From the NCBI RefSeq assembly GCF_007858365.1, contig NZ_VFIO01000012.1, positions 1 through 64,000 on the forward strand: DNA of 64,000 nucleotides. Reading direction: 5' to 3'. Positions 59,202 through 64,000 of the stretch are shown here, piece by piece. Made by a program: the position numbers and the translations under genes. Under the pieces are notes generated by a model. The model made no database searches and was not told the DNA's origin. It saw only the letters and a list, made by a program, of their open reading frames with translations. The DNA comes from Pseudomonas saxonica (GTDB lineage Bacteria > Pseudomonadota > Gammaproteobacteria > Pseudomonadales > Pseudomonadaceae). Within the stretch, counting starts at the first letter, position 1; every line of letters begins with the position of its first letter.

Positions 59202-62200
59202 TCAGCCATACCAGCTCAATCCCTTGGGCGCACTGGCAAACCCCGCGTCACGCAAGGCGGTCGTTATCGGCGAGTTCCAGGTGGACTGCTCGTCGATACG
59301 TTCCAGCGTGAACGGTCGCCGCTTGTGCCTTCTGAGCGCGGCGACCAGTGCCTGAGCGCCCGCTTTCAGGCGTTCAGGGGCAATGGGCGCGTCATGGGCG
59401 ACAAAGCTCACTAACTGGCGCCCGCCCTGGGTCAGATAAAACAGTAAACAGCCGTCCACAATGACCACCAAGGCCCCGGCGCGACGGGCCGGGGTGGTCT
59501 TTGCCCGGTTCACAGGCCATGCCAGCGTAACCCCGAAAGGGTTGGCCGGGTCCAGCACGGACAAGGCAATGGCCACGGGCTTGGCCGCTACGCTGTCGGC
59601 GAGGGCGCGCAGCCAGTCTATGGTGCTGCGCTCGGCAAACTGGGCACCCCCCAGACCTTCGACAAAGCGACCGCGCAGAATTCGCCCAGTGTCTTCCATT
59701 GTGCGCAACACCGGCGCAAGGGCTGGAAACCCACCCGGCACGTCTTCCTGTACCGCCGCGCCCCGTGTGACCACCCCGTAGCGATCGAACAGGCCTTCGA
59801 CCAATGCCAGTGCACGTGCGGTATCGCTGACGGGGGCATGGGGCAGTAATGACCAGCGCCCGGTGAGGGGGCGTGTGGTTGAGGTGGGCGTTGAAAGAGG
59901 GGCAAAGGGCGCGCGCAATTGCCCGCGCCGATGGCGGGAGTGACTGAGGTGGCGTGGGCGTTGCGGTGCTTGAGTGACCGTCAGCTGACGTAAGGGCACC
60001 CAGCTGTCACCGGTTATAAAACCACGCCACACCAAGTCCCATACGGCGTTATGCAGCTCGTCTGCAGACGGTGTTGCAGTGCTTTGGGTCAGCGTAGCCA
60101 GTTGATGGCCGAAATAAGCGCCGCCATCGGCCAGCACGTTGAGAATCGCGTGCTGCAATGGCGAAAGCAGGTCTTCATCCTGCGCCGGTGGCAAGGTTTC
60201 GCCGACATAGTCGCGAAGGTGCAACGCCACCAGACCATCGTCATCGCCCAGGGCACCGTGGCCTGACCAGATCACTTCACCTGTGCTGATCAGCTCATCG
60301 AGCATGCCCGGTGTGTAGTCGCTGACGCGCATGGCCAATACCTGGTTTTCCCAGACGGATACGGGAAGCACGCGCCCGGCCAGTTGTTCGATCACCCGCA
60401 CCAGTCCGTCCACGCCCCAAAAGGCACCCCTCACGGGCGGCTCTTGTGCGCGGGCAGGGTGGCCGTCGGTGTGCGCGATCAGCCCCTGACGCTCCAGCAG
60501 CAGGCGCACATAAGCACCCCCCGGTACTGGCCGGGTCGCTTCGCGGGCGGCTTGCAAGGAACGCAGGCGCAGACGTTTGAACACCTCGTCGGCAATCCAT
60601 TCGTGGCGGGCTTTGGGCGCAATCGTCAGGCTCGCGTCCAGCGTTGCTTCAAGGCGGCGCTCAACACCAAAGTTGCCGCAGAGCACTTTGCCTTGCTCGC
60701 GCAGGCGCTCAAGGCCATGGTCGACAATCGCCACGCCCAGGCCTAGATGCCGGGCCGCCTCGCCGGTGGTGAAAGGCCCGTGAGTGCGGGCGTAGCGGGC
60801 CAGCAAGTCGCGTAACGGGTCGGCGACTGGCTGCAAAAAAATCTCGGCAATGCCCGCAGGCAAGCTCACGCCCAAGGCATCGCGCAGGCGGGCAGCGTCT
60901 TCGACTGCCGCCCAGCGCGTTTCGCCGGCCATCGACACGGCAATCGCTCTGCCGGTGGTGCTCAAGGTTTGCAAAGAGGCGTCCAGGTCGTCGGGTTGAT
61001 CAACCCGCAGGGCCAACTGCGCCGTGGACAAAGGTCCCAGTTCACGCAGCAGGTCGGCCACGCCTTCGGCACCGCTAACCCGACGATCCTGCGCGGTGTG
61101 TTGCAGCTCTTGCTCGACACGCTCGGCAATGGCCGGGTCGAGCAAGTCGCCCAGATCGACCTGCCCCAGCAAGTCAGCCAGCAGGCCGCTGTCCAGTGCC
61201 AGCACCGAGGCGCGGCGCTCGGCCAACGGCGCGTCGCCCTGGTACATAAACTCGCCGACATAGCCGAACAGCAAGCCCGCTGCGAAAGGAGAAGGGCTTT
61301 GGGTCGTGGTCTCGACAAACTGCACAGTGCCTTCATTCACACGCTGCATCAGGGTATTGAGCGCGGGCAAGTCATAGACGTCTTGCAGGCATTCGCGAGC
61401 GGTTTCGATCAAGATCGGAAAGTCCGGGTAATCGCTGGCAATGGCCAGCAACTGGCCCGCGCGCAAGCGTTGTTGCCACAACGGCGACCGTTTGCCGGGG
61501 CTGTGTCGCGGCAGCAGCAAGGCGCGTGCGGCACATTCGCGAAAGCGCGCGGCGAACAGGGCCGAACCGCCCACGGCATCAGCGACGATGCGCTGTAATT
61601 GTTCCGGTTCAAACACAAACAACTCGGCGCCGGGCAAGCGGCCTTCACTCGCCGGAATGCGCACAATAATGCCGTCATCGCTGGACACCACCGAAGGGTC
61701 GATACGCAGCTGCTGACGTATCCGCTCGGCGATGGCCAGCGCCCAAGGGCCGTGTACACGCTGGCCGTAAGGGGAGTGCAAAATGACTCGCCAGTCCCCG
61801 GTTTCATCCAGGCAGCGCTCAATCACCAAAACCCGGTCAGTGGGCAAGTTGCCGGTGGCCTCACGCTGCTCGGCGACCAGTGCGAGCAGGTTATTGACCG
61901 CGTTGTCGTTCAGGCCAATCGAGTGCAGACGATTCTCTGCCTGTTGATCCGGTGTTTCGCGGGCCTGTTCAATGTCCAGCTCGCGCAGGAAGGCACCAAT
62001 GGCTTCGCCTAGCTCGGCCGGGCGGCCCAGGCCATCGCCGCGCCAAAAAGGCAGGCGCGCAGAGCGGCCGGGGGCAGGCGTGACGACCACTTGGTCCCGG
62101 GTGATTTGTTGGATACGCCAGGATGAGGCGCCGAGGGTGATGACGTCATTGACCCGCGACTCGTAGACCATCTCTTCATCGAGTTCGCCTACCCGGCGCG

Positions 62201-63902
62201 AGCCGGCACGCTCCTCGCCTTCGGGCAGTATCACGCTGAACATTCCGCGATCCGGAATGGTGCCACCGCTGATCACCGCTAATTTGTGCGAGCCGGGGCG
62301 GGCAGTCAGTTGCCCGGTCTGACGGTTCCACACCAGACGGGGACGAAACTCGGCGAATTCGTCTGACGGGTAACGGCCCGCCAACATGTCCAGCGTGGCG
62401 TCAAACACACTGCGGGGGAGGGCTCGAAAGGGATCGGCGCGACGGACAAGGGCGAACCAGTCGTCAATATCCAGCGGCTCCATGGCGACAGCGGCGATGG
62501 TCTGTTGGGCCAGTATGTCCAACGGGTTGCGCGGGGGCTCCAGGGTCTCCAATTGCCCGCTGAGCATGCGATCAACCGTGACCACCGCATCCAGCAGATC
62601 GCGCCGGGTGCGCGGGTAAATCAGCCCCGCCGAAATGCCACCGACCTGGTGCCCGGCGCGGCCCACGCGCTGCAAGGCGCTGGCCACTGACGGAGGGGAA
62701 GCGACCTGAATCACCAGATCCACCAGCCCCATATCAATACCCAGTTCAAGGCTGGAGGTTGCGACCACGCACCGCAGCTCACCTGACTTGAGAGCGCTTT
62801 CGATGTCGGCCCGCTGCTCCTTGGAAACCGAGCCATGATGGGCACGGGCGATCAATGGCGGTTCGCCCGCAGTGCGTCGCGTAGTGCCCCCGGCGGACGA
62901 GACGAAATGCTCGGGCGGCGTGTTCTCGGACGGGTCTGAGTCGCCAAGTTGTTCGGCATACAGCTCATTGAGCCGTGCGGTCAGCTTCTCGGCGAGACCA
63001 CGGGCATTGGTAAACACCAGCGTTGAACGCTGCTTGAGTACCTGTTGCAGAATACTGGCCTCGACATGAGGCCAGATTGAGCCGACTTGCCCCAGCGCAC
63101 TGTTGGCCGGTGACTGATTGCGCGCTGATAGATCGCTCATGTCCTCAACGGGCACGACAATGCGCACCTGCAGCTGACGACTGGAAGGTGGGTTGACCAC
63201 CGTCACCGGCCGGGCACCGCCGAGAAACCTTGCCACGTGGTCTACCGGGCGCACCGTGGCGGACAGCCCGATACGCTGGGCCGGATGGGGCAGCAAGGCG
63301 TCGAGCCGTTCCAGACTTAACGCCATATGCGAGCCGCGCTTGCTGCCTGCCACGGCGTGCACTTCATCGACAATGATCGTCTGCACACCGCGCAGGGTTT
63401 CGCGTGCTTTTGACGTCAGCATCAAATACAAGGATTCGGGTGTGGTGATCAGAATATCGGGCGGGCGGCGCACCAGCCGGGCGCGTTCAGCCTGGGGCGT
63501 ATCGCCCGTGCGCATGCCCACGCTGATCTCCACGGCGGTGTCGCCACGCAGGGCGCGCTGGGCACGCACGCCTTCCAGTGGCAGGCTCAAGTTGCGTTGC
63601 ACATCGCTGCCCAAGGCTTTGATCGGGGAGATATACAGCACCCGTGTTGTCGATTTGCCGGGTGGGTGATCGGCGTTGGCTGCTGCGTCGCGCTCTTCAA
63701 ATAATTGGTCGATGGCGTGCAGGAATGCCGCGAGGGTTTTGCCCGAACCGGTTGGGGCGATGACCAGTGCGCAGTGTTGCGCGGCAATGGCCGACCAGGC
63801 GGCGAGTTGCACGGCAGTAGGGCGGGGGAAGGTCGATAAAAACCAGGCGCTGGTGGCCGGGGTGAATCCGGGCAGGCGCTCAGGGGGAGAAGGGGGAGTC
63901 AT
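59202..63902 (-). CDS. lhr: large helicase-related protein Lhr
   Basis: A 1566-aa superfamily 2 helicase. The Walker A sequence APTGSGKT is near residue 50, followed by the DEVH box (VDEVHAVAGSKRGSHM) and by motif VI (ALQRVGRAGHQVGG). The Lhr core with its winged helix and beta-barrel follows to about 850, and the long Lhr C-terminal extension covers the rest. Lhr unwinds RNA:DNA hybrids and is linked to DNA repair. In Pseudomonas it often lies with an exonuclease/phosphoesterase gene; upstream of 63902 the window ends, so that cannot be checked. Start from ATG 63902, with GAGG upstream at a wide distance. Confidence 0.92.
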   Translation of the reverse strand: MTPPSPPERLPGFTPATSAWFLSTFPRPTAVQLAAWSAIAAQHCALVIAPTGSGKTLAAFLHAIDQLFEERDAAANADHPPGKSTTRVLYISPIKALGSDVQRNLSLPLEGVRAQRALRGDTAVEISVGMRTGDTPQAERARLVRRPPDILITTPESLYLMLTSKARETLRGVQTIIVDEVHAVAGSKRGSHMALSLERLDALLPHPAQRIGLSATVRPVDHVARFLGGARPVTVVNPPSSRQLQVRIVVPVEDMSDLSARNQSPANSALGQVGSIWPHVEASILQQVLKQRSTLVFTNARGLAEKLTARLNELYAEQLGDSDPSENTPPEHFVSSAGGTTRRTAGEPPLIARAHHGSVSKEQRADIESALKSGELRCVVATSSLELGIDMGLVDLVIQVASPPSVASALQRVGRAGHQVGGISAGLIYPRTRRDLLDAVVTVDRMLSGQLETLEPPRNPLDILAQQTIAAVAMEPLDIDDWFALVRRADPFRALPRSVFDATLDMLAGRYPSDEFAEFRPRLVWNRQTGQLTARPGSHKLAVISGGTIPDRGMFSVILPEGEERAGSRRVGELDEEMVYESRVNDVITLGASSWRIQQITRDQVVVTPAPGRSARLPFWRGDGLGRPAELGEAIGAFLRELDIEQARETPDQQAENRLHSIGLNDNAVNNLLALVAEQREATGNLPTDRVLVIERCLDETGDWRVILHSPYGQRVHGPWALAIAERIRQQLRIDPSVVSSDDGIIVRIPASEGRLPGAELFVFEPEQLQRIVADAVGGSALFAARFRECAARALLLPRHSPGKRSPLWQQRLRAGQLLAIASDYPDFPILIETARECLQDVYDLPALNTLMQRVNEGTVQFVETTTQSPSPFAAGLLFGYVGEFMYQGDAPLAERRASVLALDSGLLADLLGQVDLGDLLDPAIAERVEQELQHTAQDRRVSGAEGVADLLRELGPLSTAQLALRVDQPDDLDASLQTLSTTGRAIAVSMAGETRWAAVEDAARLRDALGVSLPAGIAEIFLQPVADPLRDLLARYARTHGPFTTGEAARHLGLGVAIVDHGLERLREQGKVLCGNFGVERRLEATLDASLTIAPKARHEWIADEVFKRLRLRSLQAAREATRPVPGGAYVRLLLERQGLIAHTDGHPARAQEPPVRGAFWGVDGLVRVIEQLAGRVLPVSVWENQVLAMRVSDYTPGMLDELISTGEVIWSGHGALGDDDGLVALHLRDYVGETLPPAQDEDLLSPLQHAILNVLADGGAYFGHQLATLTQSTATPSADELHNAVWDLVWRGFITGDSWVPLRQLTVTQAPQRPRHLSHSRHRRGQLRAPFAPLSTPTSTTRPLTGRWSLLPHAPVSDTARALALVEGLFDRYGVVTRGAAVQEDVPGGFPALAPVLRTMEDTGRILRGRFVEGLGGAQFAERSTIDWLRALADSVAAKPVAIALSVLDPANPFGVTLAWPVNRAKTTPARRAGALVVIVDGCLLFYLTQGGRQLVSFVAHDAPIAPERLKAGAQALVAALRRHKRRPFTLERIDEQSTWNSPITTALRDAGFASAPKGLSWYG

Positions 63903-64000
63903 CAGCAGCAGAACCTCGGGGCGGCAACACTTCTAGCGTAGCCCGCGGTTCAGAAAGCGGGGCAGTCCCTGTAGGAACCGTCTTGATCTTGATCTTGACC
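63903..64000. other. right-edge region upstream of lhr
   Basis: The lhr promoter must lie here. The last 25 bases carry the tandem repeat TCTTGA (three copies), like other short GATCTTGA repeats of Pseudomonas. Nothing else is seen. Confidence 0.4.

Overview
The window looks like chromosomal DNA of a non-aeruginosa Pseudomonas (fluorescens/fragi/putida-type). This rests on gene content (FadL, Lhr, MesD/MesX, AraC/LysR/TetR regulators, Hxc-like type II secretion, T6SS), dense translationally coupled operons, and small intergenic repeats of the kind common in that genus. No tRNA, rRNA or CRISPR array was seen. Three AT-richer accessory patches stand out (about 18-20 kb, 22-31 kb and 36.6-38.5 kb), plus a fourth at 49.2-51.7 kb.

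Region by region. (a) 0.2-2.9 kb: MobA-like nucleotidyltransferase, LysR regulator, periplasmic ankyrin protein and a nucleoside deaminase. (b) 2.9-12.9 kb, minus strand: a complete, tightly overlapped type II secretion operon gspE-F-G-H-I-J-K-L-M-(C/N-like)-D with a lipoprotein secretin. It is followed by a small secreted basic protein and an exported PA14-containing GH3 beta-glucosidase, a plausible but unproven substrate. (c) 16.5-17.1 kb: TetR regulator. (d) 17.3-19.9 kb, minus: flavin reductase, MesD and MesX (DUF1852), the oxygen-dependent folate-independent methionine synthase set, with a MetR-type palindrome upstream. (e) 20.1-22.1 kb: divergent AraC regulator and sorbitol dehydrogenase-like SDR.

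(f) 22.2-39.7 kb, minus: a T6SS effector island. Its repeated unit is VgrG (full or a 73-aa remnant), optionally DUF2169, then a DUF4150 PAAR-like protein, an effector and an immunity protein. Three toxin types are carried: a PD-(D/E)XK nuclease with a DUF1911/PoNi-like partner, an AHH/HNH nuclease with a beta-propeller partner, and an Ntox15 (Tde1-like) DNase with a GAD-like/DUF1851 (Tdi1-like) partner. Between them lie PAAR proteins, DUF3396 immunity genes and many fossils: truncated immunity genes, an orphan toxin tail, a double-frameshifted immunity gene, a frameshifted PAAR, a DUF4150 copy without its start codon, and an IS66 remnant. A 323-bp perfect repeat, shared VgrG deletion joints and a mosaic effector indicate cassette recombination.

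(g) 39.8-49.2 kb, minus: T6SS core tssB-C-E-F-G-(FHA-TssJ fusion)-tssK-tssL-hcp. (h) 49.7-51.5 kb, plus: two unrecognised overlapping genes and a TSUP permease. (i) 51.7-57.5 kb, plus: vasI/tagO-like gene, tssA and tssM, completing the apparatus except for ClpV (TssH), which is absent from the window. (j) 57.5-64 kb: repeat-rich spacer, fadL, and convergent lhr helicase.

The most noteworthy parts are the T6SS cassette island with its record of gain, loss and recombination, the FHA-TssJ fusion in a cluster without ClpV, and the unrecognised genes at 22.3, 49.7 and 50.0 kb.
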